Source: Ilyonectria destructans (taxonomy: Eukaryota > Ascomycota > Sordariomycetes > Hypocreales > Nectriaceae). From it: a stretch of 64,000 nucleotides of DNA. Within the stretch, counting starts at the first letter, position 1; the number at the start of each line of letters is the position of its first letter. Under the pieces are notes generated by a model, which saw only the letters and a list, made by a program, of their open reading frames with translations, searched no databases and had not been told where the DNA came from. The position numbers and the translations under genes were made by a program. The stretch covers positions 2,170,001-2,234,000 of the forward strand of contig JAHEWK010000001.1 in the NCBI GenBank assembly GCA_020740775.1, read 5' to 3'. This document shows positions 11,348 to 20,921 of this stretch, piece after piece.

Positions 11348-13002
11348 ATGCATCACAAGCGCATCGCCTGCGGCCTCATGGCGGCTCTTGCTGCCGTCGC
11401 CTCGGCCGCTGAGGGCTCTGATGTCGAGCAGCTGACCCAGGCCACCTTTGACGACTTCGTCAAGGAGAACCCCCTGGTCCTCGCCGAGTGTAAGTCCATT
11501 ATCCGTCCACCTTTGGGTATCTCCTCTAGCCATCTCCCCGCAGCTGCTGACCGAGATCTCAATAGTCTTCGCTCCCTGGTGCGGCCACTGCAAGGCCCTC
11601 GCCCCCGAGTACGAGGAGGCTGCCACCACCCTCAAGGAGAAGAACATCCGCCTCGCCAAGGTCGACTGCACTGAGGAGGCTGACCTCTGCAAGTCCTACG
11701 GCGTTGAGGGTTACCCCACCCTCAAGGTCTTCCGTGGTCTTGACAACGTCACTCCCTACAGCGGTCAGCGCAAGGCTCCTGGGTAAGTTTACCATTGCAC
11801 CTCCGTCAATTTGCACTGTATGCTAACCGCCATATAGCATCACCTCCTACATGATCAAGCAGTCCCTGCCCGCCGTCTCCATCCTGACCAAGGACACCCT
11901 CGAGGAGTTCAAGACCGCCGACAAGGTCGTCGTTGTTGCCTACCTGGCCGCTGACGACAAGACCTCCAACGAGACCTTCACCACCCTTGCGGACGGTCTC
12001 CGCGACACCTACCTCTTCGGTGGTGTCAACGATGCCGAGGTCGCTGAGGCCGAGGGCGTCAAGGCCCCTGCCGTCATCGTCTACAAGAACTTCGATGAGG
12101 GCAAGACCGTCTACACCGGCTCCGAGTTCTCTGAGACTGAGCTCTCCGCCTTCATCTCTGCCGCCGCTACTCCCCTGGTTGGCGAGGTTGGCCCCGAGAC
12201 CTACTCCGGCTACATGGCCGCTGGCATTCCCCTTGCCTACATCTTCGCTGAGACCGAGGAGGAGCGCAAGGAGCTCGGTGCCGCTCTTAAGCCCATTGCT
12301 GAGAAGTACAAGGGCAAGCTCAACGTTGCCACCATCGACGCCAAGAACTTTGGTGCTCACGCCGGCAACCTGAACCTCAAGACCGACAAGTTCCCCTCCT
12401 TCGCCATCCAGGAGATCGCCAAGAACCAGAAGTTCCCCTTCGACCAGGAGAAGGCGATCACCTTCGACAACATCGCTCCTTTCGTCGATGACTTTGTTTC
12501 CGGCAAGCTTGAGCCCAGTGTCAAGTCCGAGGAGATCCCCGAGACCCAAGAGGGCCCCGTCACTATTGTCGTCGCCAAGAACTACAAGGATGTCGTCCTC
12601 GATGACGAGAAGGATGTCCTGATTGAGTTCTACGCTCCCTGGTGCGGTCACTGCAAGGCTCTCGCCCCCAAGTACGACGAGCTTGCCGAGCAGTTCGCCG
12701 CTAGCGAGTTCAAGGACAAGGTTGTCATCGCCAAGGTTGACGCCACCCTTAACGATGTCCCTGATGAGATCCAGGGCTTCCCCACCATCAAGCTCTACCC
12801 CGCCGGTGGCAAGGATGCCCCCATTACCTACAGCGGCTCCCGAACCATTGAGGACCTCGCGGCCTTCATCAAGGAGAACGGCAAGTACAAGGCCGATGTC
12901 TCCGCCAAGGAGGCTGGCACTGAGGAGGCTGCTCCCGCCGCCACCGAGGAGGGTGAGAAGAAGGAGGAGGAGAAGGCCGCTGAGGGCCATGATGAGCTGT
13001 AA
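11348..13002 (+). CDS. pdi1: Protein disulfide isomerase
   Basis: ER lumenal thiol oxidoreductase that forms and rearranges disulfides in secretory proteins. Exons are 11348-11489, 11566-11782 and 11838-13002; the protein is 507 aa, matching fungal PDIs. It has a signal peptide (about residues 1-20, hydrophobic core [14 protein letters not shown]), a first catalytic thioredoxin domain with [10 protein letters not shown] (Cys53/Cys56), two non-catalytic thioredoxin-like domains in the middle, a second catalytic domain with the same APWCGHC motif (Cys389/Cys392), an acidic Glu/Ala-rich tail, and a C-terminal HDEL retrieval signal. Both active sites and the retention signal are intact. Codon bias is strong, as expected for an abundant protein. 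The downstream neighbour is convergent, with 450 bp between stop codons. Confidence 0.98.
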
Positions 13003-13454
13003 ACTTGATGTCACATTAGCACGCAAAAAAGGGCATGTTTGATTTCACGGGCGCGGGTTTGAATGGTGCGCTTATTGGAATGCACCTATGAGGTTTCATA
13101 GTTTCCGTCCGTGGCAATATTGGACTCTTTTATGATCACGCACACTTTCTCCAACTATTACTTCTCCGTTAATGGTATGAGCTGTGAAATGTAACTTGTG
13201 ACATGTCGCGTTATTGTGACCCACTAGACCAGACTCGAGAGTGCATTGGGATAAACAGTCGTATTCGTGTGCAGCATAGGTAGGTAGATACGTACACAAA
13301 TGGGCTCCCCGCGTTCTCAACGGCTTGATGGTACAATTGGACGATGGGCACCAACGGAACCCTTAACTTATTGGTTCCACCCCAACTATCCTGGGAGTTT
13401 AGGAGAGCCCGCCCTATCCGATCTTTTATACATTTCCTTGAGCTCCGAATTCCA
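13003..13454. other. Convergent intergenic region
   Basis: This is the 3' flank shared by the PDI gene and the small mitochondrial protein gene. No ORF or RNA gene was recognised; it presumably holds both polyadenylation regions. Confidence 0.5.
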
Positions 13455-13929
13455 TTACTTCTTTCCCTGGGACTTCTGTTCGAGGTTCTGGACGTAGTTG
13501 CTGAGACGGGTAACGGAGGCCTGGAGGGTCTGCAATTGCGCGGTTAGCTTTATGAACACCCAGAGGAGCAGAGGAGCAATTGGCCCTGGGGAATAGAGCT
13601 TGGGTTTACTCTCGGGTACGTACGTAGATATCCTCGGTTAGCAGGTCGTTGGAGGTCTTGTACTCCTTGAGGAGGTAGCTGTAGGCGGCGCCACCGGACA
13701 GGAAGCTGCCGAGGAGGAAGCCGAAGAGACTAACCACGGGGGAAAGGCCACAGTTAGCGATCCGATCTACAGGTCCATCGATGCGCCGAACTCACCCTCC
13801 ACGGAAAGCTCCCATGGGCTTGCGGGCCGGGAGAGGCGCGGCGTCGGCCATTCGTCGGGCGGAGGTGTGGAAGCTTCGCGCAGTCAGCGCGCGGCTGCTG
13901 CTGGATAGAACTCTCGACGCCAGAGACAT
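13455..13929 (-). CDS. Small mitochondrial membrane protein of unknown function (104 aa)
   Basis: Exons on the minus strand are 13929-13796, 13729-13624 and 13529-13455; the three frames join exactly to 104 aa. Residues 1-27 are rich in Arg, Ser and Ala and contain RSFHTSARRM, a classic fungal matrix-targeting presequence with likely cleavage nearby. After a basic turn, FGFLLGSFLSGGAAYSYLL (about residues 47-65) forms a single transmembrane segment with small-residue spacing. The rest is a short amphipathic helix (LQASVTRLSNYVQNLEQ) that could form a coiled coil. This layout suits an inner-membrane assembly factor or small subunit, but no family is recognised. Multi-exon structure with good splice sites argues that it is real. 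Confidence 0.8.
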
Positions 13930-15231
13930 GGTTGGATCGTGTGGGAGGTGCGGTGTTTTGCGGGAGGATTGATGGAGGGAGCTTGATGCGATGATGGCAC
14001 TGGGTGTCGGGTGGCTGTCGGGTGGTCGGAATATCTGCCACAAGTGTGGTGGCGCGTGATTGGCTACGTCACGCTGTGCCACAGTGCCGCTGGGTGGCGG
14101 ATTTTCCGGCGCCGTCTAGGTCTCGCATAATCTGGAACCTCTTCGTAGGTCTCGCCCTGTGCAACTGCTGGTTATCGCCGTATGATCTTCACTTAGGCTG
14201 TAACCGCAGATATCCGTCAATTCCACGGCCGTCTCCGTCTTCTTCGCTTGGTTGTCATGACTCTTTGTCCCTGCTAGGCAATCGGATCCGCACCGGGTGC
14301 CCCGATCAGAATTGAAGTGACTGTACTTACGACAAAGGTGGTTTCCTGATCCCCATCCCAGAAATGAATGTAGAGTCTGTGATCCCTCTGCCCTATCTTT
14401 ATCATGTGGAGACTGATCCCACTTGAGAGGGTCCTTGTAGACTCACGGGTTCATGTGGGCATCTAGGGACGAGTATACCAGAGAAGGGTTAGATACATCT
14501 CGATTCGGACATGGAGTGACGCTCTTGGTGACGTACCGCGAGACTATTCTTAGGAATGACTAAGTTTGTATCGCCTAATGGAACATCTTTGTCACCAATG
14601 TTCCTCCGAAGAATAATTCCAGACATGGTTAATCTCAAGGTTTCGTGGGTAGTTAGCTCAAGCAGGGGAAACTCTGTCTCTCACTCATCAAGTGTCAAAC
14701 GCTGAAGGGTATCCCCCCTTGTGCAGAGTCGCAGACGCTTTTGTCACCGAATACTTCTCCAGTGTCCATCGCACATACCTCGTTCTTCACCAGCCCACGT
14801 TTCGACGCCTGTACGACCACCTCTAAGAGCTAACAAGACCCCAGCAAAACACACACATATGGAGGAGGGGCTAGAGGTTGAATACTAAAATAAAAAAGAC
14901 TAACAGCGAGATGAACAGTGCAAACCAAATACCCAGTCCACATAGGCAACAATGACTTAAAAGGCTCAAGCTTTCTGGCCCAACTAGTTACCTCTGGTAA
15001 TGCCTTCCTAAGGAGTAATAACTTATATTACAGCGGTTCGAAGTTAAGTCCTAGTATAAATACACACCTAGCTATGACCCTACCAAGTAGCTCGACTAGG
15101 CCAGCCCCCTTTAAATCGATCCAGCGAGAAATATGCGTCCCTTCAATGATATAGCTAATACTAGCAGGCACATTTCACACAAGATCCACGAAACAGGGTC
15201 CCCAGTGTCACTTATACTACTGTAATACCTT
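13930..15231. other. Gene-free stretch with a TA-rich part
   Basis: No gene was recognised. From about 14.88 to 15.12 kb the sequence is unusually rich in TA steps (many CTAG, TATA and TTAA words), a pattern compatible with repeat-induced point mutation of a former repeat, though no family can be named. The first 100 bases are the promoter of the minus-strand mitochondrial protein gene. Confidence 0.45.
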
Positions 15232-15760
15232 CTATTCCTCATGGCCCACCTCGGATTGGAAGGCGGCATCCAGATGCTTAAACATTTCCAACTCCCAGCC
15301 AATATCCATTGGTGGCTTTCCGACACTAGGGTCAACGTAATGGGTAAGCGGTAGCTATATCCATTTTTCAGCCTCGTAAACCAAACTTTTATATTACATG
15401 ACTTACAGGAGAGCAAACATTCTTCTTCCACTCCTCGTTCTCCTTAAACTCCTCTTTCAGAATGGTATCGACATACTCATTCCATACACTGGTCATTTCG
15501 TCCACTAGAGACGGAGGGACAGCGATGCCGATGACAAGTGCCCTTGGACGAGGATGCAGATTGTGCAGGACCGCCCCCAGGTTTTGCGGTGAGTAGCGGT
15601 AAGGTTCTCGTGTTTCGACGAAATCGATCATAGCAGTCATGACATAGGTGGGCTGATGCTCGGCGAAGAGTTTGGGCATAAAGACGATACCGTTCTCCCG
15701 TCCCCAGCCGATGACGACTAAAGGGATAGAGCTTGACTTGGGAGAGGCCAAAGAAGACAT
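15232..15760 (-). CDS. Unrecognised 158-aa protein
   Basis: Minus-strand exons are 15760-15407 and 15354-15232, joined by an intron with donor GTAAGT and acceptor ATATAG in phase 0. The first exon alone is only part of the protein; the second supplies a coherent tail including GKPPMDIGWELEMFKHLDAA and a stop. Residues 11-16 (IPLVVI) and 72-78 (ALVIGIA) look like buried beta strands, with helices between, suggesting a compact alpha/beta fold. No signal peptide or membrane segment is seen. I do not recognise the family and assign no function. The gene diverges from the 140-aa gene at 16329, sharing a 568-bp promoter with strong palindromes, so the two may be co-regulated. Confidence 0.7.
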
Positions 15761-16328
15761 CGTAAAGAGTTGAATGAAGTGCGGATGTGATGTGGGAGTG
15801 AAGTGAAGTCACGACTAGTAATACGAGTGGTCAGTTCTGATAGTAAGAGAATTGAGAATTATTGAGATCTGGGACTATCAAAGTGGTTTATCTGAAGTTA
15901 GACGCTGAAAAATCTGGCTATTACAGTCGCTCGGCACTCGGTCCCCCCAGTCCGAGAGTTGTTCCGTCATTCGTGTCTTCGGCGAGGGACTTATGTGCGA
16001 ACATGTCTACTATGACCAAGGGATAAATGGAGCCAAGTCTTAGCTTCGAAGCTAAACAGCCAGCGTCAACTCCGATTTTTTTATATTCCGAAAGGACGAA
16101 GCATCGAGGACCGGAGATGCTCCGTGTCCGAACTAATCCCCGTTGGCCATTTCGGGTACATCCGGCCACACCAATGTTTAAACATGTATAATAACCAGCC
16201 GATACTGCTTCGAAGAAAAAAAAAGCTCAAGTCTATCGCGTTCTTGCAACCTAAGGACGGCTCCCTCAACTAAAACTCTTCAATTCAGAACCCCTGCGAC
16301 GTCCAGAATCCAGTATTTCGCACCCAGA
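15761..16328. promoter_or_regulatory. Shared divergent promoter of the two small accessory genes
   Basis: A 568-bp intergenic region between divergent start codons. It contains the perfect 16-bp palindrome TTAGCTTCGAAGCTAA (16040-16055) and a second palindrome on the same TTCGAA core, CTTCGAAG (16208-16215), about 155 bp further on. Several CGG/CCG-type words, the kind bound by Zn2Cys6 regulators, are also present (for example around 16110-16130). Common control of both genes is inferred from this layout. Confidence 0.5.
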
Positions 16329-16801
16329 ATGGCTACCAACACCAAGTCGACTGTGGCAACTGGCCCTTCCAAGTTCGTTTCTTCTTCCCTGACTGTAGCA
16401 ATTGTTAATGATCGGGTGTTAGTATTATCCTTTTCACTGTCCCTTTGAATGACGAGAAAGTGATGCAGCTACGCGAAGTCACATCCAAACTCAAAGATGC
16501 CAAACTGCGGGAACAATTTAGCCGGCGCGCAAACACGGTTGGCTATACTCGAGAGAGTATGAGGCTGCAGCCCGTCAGGGACGGTATCACAATGCTTATT
16601 GTGATGCTGGAGTTCCCGGGAACCTGGAAGGAGCTGGAGTCGCGTCTTGTGGCGTACAAGGACGATGTTTTTAACAGCTGGTGGAATGCAAAATGGGTCC
16701 CGATTGTTCAGCTGCCAAGTGCAAACGGACATGGTCTTGGTCTTCCTCCGGTTGAAGAAGTGTTGAGGTGGTCTAAGGATGAAGCTTCTATGGAATCTTG
16801 A
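16329..16801 (+). CDS. Unrecognised 140-aa protein, possibly a ferredoxin-like alpha/beta barrel
   Basis: Exon 1 is 16329-16372 and exon 2 is 16423-16801, using donor GTTCGT and acceptor GTGTTAG with TTAAT near the branch position. The first exon encodes only 14 residues, so the start depends on this intron. The order strand (NIILFTVPL), long helix, strand (ITMLIVMLEF), helix (WKELESRLVAYKDDVFNSWW) resembles one half of a dimeric alpha-beta barrel, as in EthD/Dabb-like proteins, but no signature motif is recognised, so the fold call is inference. There is no signal peptide. It diverges from the 158-aa gene and lies 480 bp upstream of the zinc-finger regulator. Confidence 0.65.
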
Positions 16802-17280
16802 AGACTGCGAGGTACTCGAAGACCTAAGGAAAGATAGATTAGAAAGGTATTCGGCCGAGTTTTAATTAGGTCAAGAAAAGAGGGAAGTTGAAGAACGCGA
16901 GGTGCTGAAAGGCAGATTGTTGACACGGGGGAGCAGGCCCGTTCTGTTTACTGTATATTCTTGAAGGAAAAGTCGCAAATGGGGAGAGAGGTTTTATCCG
17001 GCTAGCTGGGGCCGGGCTCGGTCAGGGCTACACGGTTCCTCTCGGTGCTGAAGAAGGGAATGTACTACGAAGTAGCGCTACGTACTATATAACCCCAGAT
17101 GGGTTCAGTTCGATTGTGAATAACTTAAAAAATAAAAATAACTTAGAGCGCCTAAACCCAGGAGGAAACGACCGGGATCAGGCCTGTTTGGGTCAGCCGG
17201 GATGCCTTATTACTAATACAACAAGCCACTGACTCGTAGGTACTCTGTATTCGTATCAACATCAACATCAACATGCATTC
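16802..17280. other. Upstream region of the zinc-finger regulator
   Basis: This is 479 bp between two genes on the same strand, with no ORF of note. It contains an imperfect palindrome around GTAGCGCTAC near 17070-17090 and a TATATAA word shortly after it, compatible with a core promoter of the downstream gene. Confidence 0.4.
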
Positions 17281-19052
17281 ATGATTGATCCCAAACACCA
17301 CAACAGCCAAGTTCGACCTAGCCAAGAGCCCTGGGGCCATGCAGTGCGATCGATACCAGCGCCTTCTAATCCGTTCTTCCATCGTTCAAAAATGCAATTC
17401 TCTTGCACGCATGCCGGCTGCTCTCGTGCATACCTGCGGAAGGAACATTTAACACGACACATGAAGTCGCACGAGCGGGCAAAAGAATTCACATGTCGAG
17501 AATGCGGCACGAAACTGTCCCGAATGTACGAATCTCTCCCTTCTCTCTACTCTCTTCTCTTTCTCCTCCAAGGATTCATCCCGGGTTTCTTACGCTGTCA
17601 TCGTAGGGACACATATCGCCGCCACATGGCTTTACACGGATCCTCCTTGCCGTCCGCCCGTGTTGCTCAAGCCTGTCTGCCGTGTCGCCGGGCCAAGATG
17701 AAGTGCGATGGCCAGCAGCCGACTTGCTCTGGTTGCTCAGCCAAATCATCACCATGCGCTTGGCCTGTCTTGGCCAAAGGACGAAACCAGCACAAAGAGC
17801 CCTCTGCCTCTATCATGCCAGAAAATGCTCCTCTTTCCCCGGAGTCTTCGTCCATGGAAAGTCCCGATGATGTGGAATGTGAGTACGAAAACGACCTATA
17901 CGACCTCACGCTCCATGGGCAGAACACCATGGCGCTCGTAGCCCCGGTGGCGGAATGCCCTGGCAAACTTGCCATGTACGATCGGCTGATCGCCTTCTAT
18001 CTTCGCACGTTCCACCATCATTGGCCGATCCTCCACGAGGAGAGCATCCGGTCGAGACGCGTGCCACAAGTGCTTTTGAAAACGGTCGTCACTATTGGTC
18101 TGTACTTGATAGGGAACGCCGAGGCAAAGAAGATGGCAACAGACACCCTGGAGCGTTTTCTCCACAATTCCGGTAACACACTTGTGAGTGCTCGACAGGT
18201 GGCTGCAAGATCCCATGTTGATCAAGCCATATCCGCCAATCGACGTGTCCCCTACTCTAGAACACTTGCAGTCCGGCTATTACAGCACTCTGATCAACTC
18301 ACAGGCGTCATATGTCACCCTCAGCGAGGCGGGACAGCTTTCTCCTGAACCGAAGCATCTTTTCGAATTTCAGGCGATACTGCTCCAAGCCATAATGATT
18401 CCGCGCCTCGCAGGAGAGGGCCTTGCAACAGGCATCATGATTGATTCAATGCTGTCGAGGGTTCTGATGCTTGCTGGGGTTTACGATCAAAACAGAATTG
18501 ACACGGCAAGCAGTCTTTCTAGCGGGAATAGTACAGACCCCACGATACTCAGAGAATCTTACCAACGGTACGCTCCTTGCCTAGACACCCCTGACAAGGT
18601 GAACGTTCTATTATTCATTCTAACCTTGGTCGACTAGTCTGGCCTTGTTTCATTTCAAGTTTCATGCCCTGTTTCAAGTTTTCTGTCGGTCAAAGTTCCC
18701 CTGGAATAAAATTTCGGGGTTCATCGAGCCCTTCGGGCTTTGTGTTAAGCTTCCAGTGCTACGTGGAGTTTGGGACCATCAGCCAGTATTATTTCAGGGT
18801 GCCGGAGTCGTGGATTCCGGGGATTTGTCGGTTGCTAGCTCGGGGGAACTCATTAGCGACATGTGCCAAATGGCCATCATGACCGGAGACAAGAAATCAC
18901 TAGATCCTGTCGATGCTATCCAACCTGGGCTCGGCACGACTCTGTGGGTTTGGTTGACAAGAACAAGCGACGATGATCCCGATTTTGTTAGACACATTAA
19001 GGAAGTTGGCTGGGACAGCTTCCGGGATGTCCCTACGTTTGCTTCCAATTGA
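17281..19052 (+). CDS. C2H2 plus Zn2Cys6 transcription factor with fungal regulatory domain
   Basis: Sequence-specific regulator combining two DNA-binding modules. Proposed exons are 17281-17525, 17607-18183, 18227-18567 and 18638-19052 (525 aa). Finger 1 is FSCTHAGC followed by HLTRHMKSH; finger 2 starts CRECG and is completed across intron 1 by YRRHMALH. The binuclear cluster ACLPCRRAKMKCDG with CSGCSAKSSPC follows. The rest matches the fungal transcription-factor middle region: FQAILLQAIM, then across the last intron the typical join RESYQR to LALFHFKFHALFQ. Intron 3 is uncertain: the shortest in-frame solution is only 43 nt (18184-18226), and using the CTCACAG acceptor at 18304 instead removes 26 residues. 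The first Met may be 17392 instead of 17281. Reading straight through gives frameshifts, so intron prediction is essential here. Confidence 0.8.
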
Positions 19053-19184
19053 TCTTTCTCCTAAACTACATATTGCTCAGATCCTAAAACTGTCCCTGTA
19101 CACACTACCTCTATCTTCGCCTCCCATCTTCCAATTCCAAGGCAAGCTTTGATACATGTCCCCAGAAAGATTTTCCTCGTTACT

Positions 19185-19616
19185 CTAAGCTTTCAAAACT
19201 TCGGAGAGTGCGTTGTTGAAACCCTCGTATAGTTGGTCCAGGGAATCTTTCATGCCCTCGTCGTCCAAGCTCGATTCGCCTGACCAAATCACCCTCGTCT
19301 GCTTGCCGTTCATAGGCTCGAGCCTAACATTGCCGTAGTGCAAGGCATCCTTATGAGTGCTAATCTCGACTCTGAAGCGTTGAGTGTAGTCAGTTGCATT
19401 GATAGCCTCGAGGGTCTCTCTAGTCGTAATTCCAGGCCGCGTGGTAAAGTCGAGGTCGCGGACAGAGCCGATACCAAAGCCCTCTAGGGCTGAAGCGGTG
19501 CAATTGGGCATCCAGAGCTTTTCGGCGCCCCAAGATGCCAGGATGCCCCAGACATTGGCCGCGGGAGCGTCAACGACGCTGGCGTACTCGGTGACGAACT
19601 TGGCGGTAATAGACAT
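19185..19616 (-). CDS. SRPBCC (Bet v1/START-like) protein, copy 1
   Basis: A single-exon gene for 143 aa, starting at MSITAKF. The fold family binds hydrophobic ligands in a helix-grip cavity and includes polyketide cyclase/dehydrase-like proteins. The sequence shows the typical order: N-terminal strand, VWGILASWGAEKLWMPN, the glycine-rich turn LEGFGIGSVRDLDF, antiparallel strands ending in TRVIWSGESSLD, and the long C-terminal helix. An in-frame upstream ATG exists but lies in poor context, and the paralogue begins at the same point as the chosen start. It is divergent from a clear paralogue at 20220. No catalytic role can be named; cyclase, hydratase or carrier are all possible. The TF gene ends only 132 bp away. 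Confidence 0.85.
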   Translation of the reverse strand: MSITAKFVTEYASVVDAPAANVWGILASWGAEKLWMPNCTASALEGFGIGSVRDLDFTTRPGITTRETLEAINATDYTQRFRVEISTHKDALHYGNVRLEPMNGKQTRVIWSGESSLDDEGMKDSLDQLYEGFNNALSEVLKA

Positions 19617-20219
19617 GATGTGTAGATTGTAGGATAGGAGGAGATGTGTGAGGTTCTGAGAAAGTCGAGCTATGGGATAATATACGGTAACATTATAGAA
19701 AATCAATACTTAAAGTAGACGCGAGGATCGGAAGGGGCGGTGAGTACGTGTTATCATTTCGTTGCTGTTAGTAAGAAGCTTCTATTTGTAACAAAAAGTG
19801 GCTTTATTAATTATCTTGTCAAGTCCTAATTTCTCAATGTTCTATCCGGGATCCCACCGGGACCCCACCTGTATGCCTCCTTGTATGCCACCGGGATCCC
19901 GTCCGGCATCCCGTTCGGCATCCCATCTGGCATCCCATCCGATATCCCATCCGGCATCCCATCCGGCATCCCACCCGGTATCCCATCAACATCCTGTATA
20001 TCCACAACCCCTGAGAAAGACGTATAGAAACCATTATCAATGACACCTTTAAATATATGTGTACATTCTCTTTTTTTCTCGCCTATCTCTATCATTCATT
20101 CCTCATCTCTATCTTGCAGTATCAAGTAAATCCTTCATCCACTTGCGACAGGTACATCGTCCCAATACTTTGCCCCAGTCTCAGTCAACTAACCAAATGC
20201 AAGTCAGACACCTCCCAAA
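19617..20219. promoter_or_regulatory. Divergent promoter of the SRPBCC pair
   Basis: A 603-bp region between the two start codons, containing the 12-bp minisatellite (listed separately), an AGAAGCTTCT palindrome at 19774-19783 and AT-rich flanks. Nothing else coding is supported. Confidence 0.5.
19889..19984. repeat. 12-bp minisatellite between divergent paralogues
   Basis: About eight tandem copies of a 12-bp unit of consensus ATCCGGCATCCC, each with zero to three differences; more degenerate copies extend left to about 19844. Because the unit is a multiple of three, both strands stay open across it (SHPA on the plus strand, MPDG on the minus strand), which creates spurious ORFs. It lies in the middle of the divergent promoter, so its copy number could alter spacing or expression. 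Confidence 0.9.
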
Positions 20220-20675
20220 ATGCTTACCAACCTCTCCCACGCTACTAGAACTGTCCATGCGTCTGTTGGACAGGTCTGGGGTATCCTCGCAGCATATGGC
20301 TGCGAGAGCCTTTGGTTCCCGAATGTTACCAAGTCAACCCTCGAAGGATTCGGAGTTGGCTCAGTCCGCTCTCTGTGGTTCGACAACGGACCTAAGGGGG
20401 GGGACGCATGGGATGACAAGCCTGTCCGCGAACTACTCCTCAACGCTGATGCGTCGATTTATTTTCTGCGCTGGCAAGTCTTCAACGATAACATGGGCGA
20501 CTTCCAGTCTTTCTCGAGTATCAAGCTTCGCTCCATTGACGACAAGACGACGGAGATAGATTGGTCCGGTGAAACGAATTTTCCGGACGGACCTGACCGG
20601 GACAACCTGAAGGTTTTCATTGAAGCCATGTATACCGGGGCTATGGAAGCTGTTGCTAAGAAGCTGGAAAAGTAG
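20220..20675 (+). CDS. SRPBCC (Bet v1/START-like) protein, copy 2
   Basis: A single-exon 151-aa paralogue of the gene at 19185-19616. The two share an aligned core: VWGILAAYGCESLWFPN here against the same segment in copy 1, then LEGFGVGSVRSLWF, and a late strand TEIDWSGETNF before the terminal helix. It differs in the middle, where a GPKGGDAWDD insertion replaces the shorter turn of copy 1, suggesting a changed ligand pocket. The start is the first ATG compatible with the paralogue. There is no signal peptide or membrane segment. Divergent duplication suggests the pair arose locally and may form a heterodimer or act on related ligands, but that is inference. Confidence 0.85.
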   Translation: MLTNLSHATRTVHASVGQVWGILAAYGCESLWFPNVTKSTLEGFGVGSVRSLWFDNGPKGGDAWDDKPVRELLLNADASIYFLRWQVFNDNMGDFQSFSSIKLRSIDDKTTEIDWSGETNFPDGPDRDNLKVFIEAMYTGAMEAVAKKLEK

Positions 20676-20921
20676 AAATCCTAATAGCAATATACGTTGA
20701 ATTGGGGGCATACTAGCTCAGATAGTGGCACGCTTTTCTTAGGCCGACCTGAGGACCCCTGCCTTCCAAGACACTTGATACACCCTCCCCAGTCGCCACC
20801 TTGAATATAACGTTGACTGTCAGTTGAGGATCTTCAGACTGCTTTCCATTTGCTGCCTCGTACCATTATCATAAGATAGCTTTGATCATTTTGCACTCAT
20901 CTTGTAAAGTTTGCGATTACT
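20676..20921. other. Short intergenic region
   Basis: Nothing was recognised between the end of SRPBCC copy 2 and the minus-strand coding-like fragment. Confidence 0.4.

Noticed and set aside
11806..13026. A 406-codon ORF antisense to protein disulfide isomerase
   Set aside because: It is a codon-bias shadow of the highly biased PDI gene; the product is Leu/Gly/Val repetitive and without domain.
17281..18637. The zinc-finger regulator as a frameshifted pseudogene
   Set aside because: Introns at 17526-17606, 18184 onward and 18568-18637 restore one continuous frame with all family segments, including RESYQR joined to LALFHFK.
19826..20095. A minus-strand ORF with repeated MPDG units, resembling a repeat-containing peptide precursor
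   Set aside because: It has no signal peptide and no Kex2 sites between units, and the repeat is a 12-bp minisatellite that keeps frames on both strands open.
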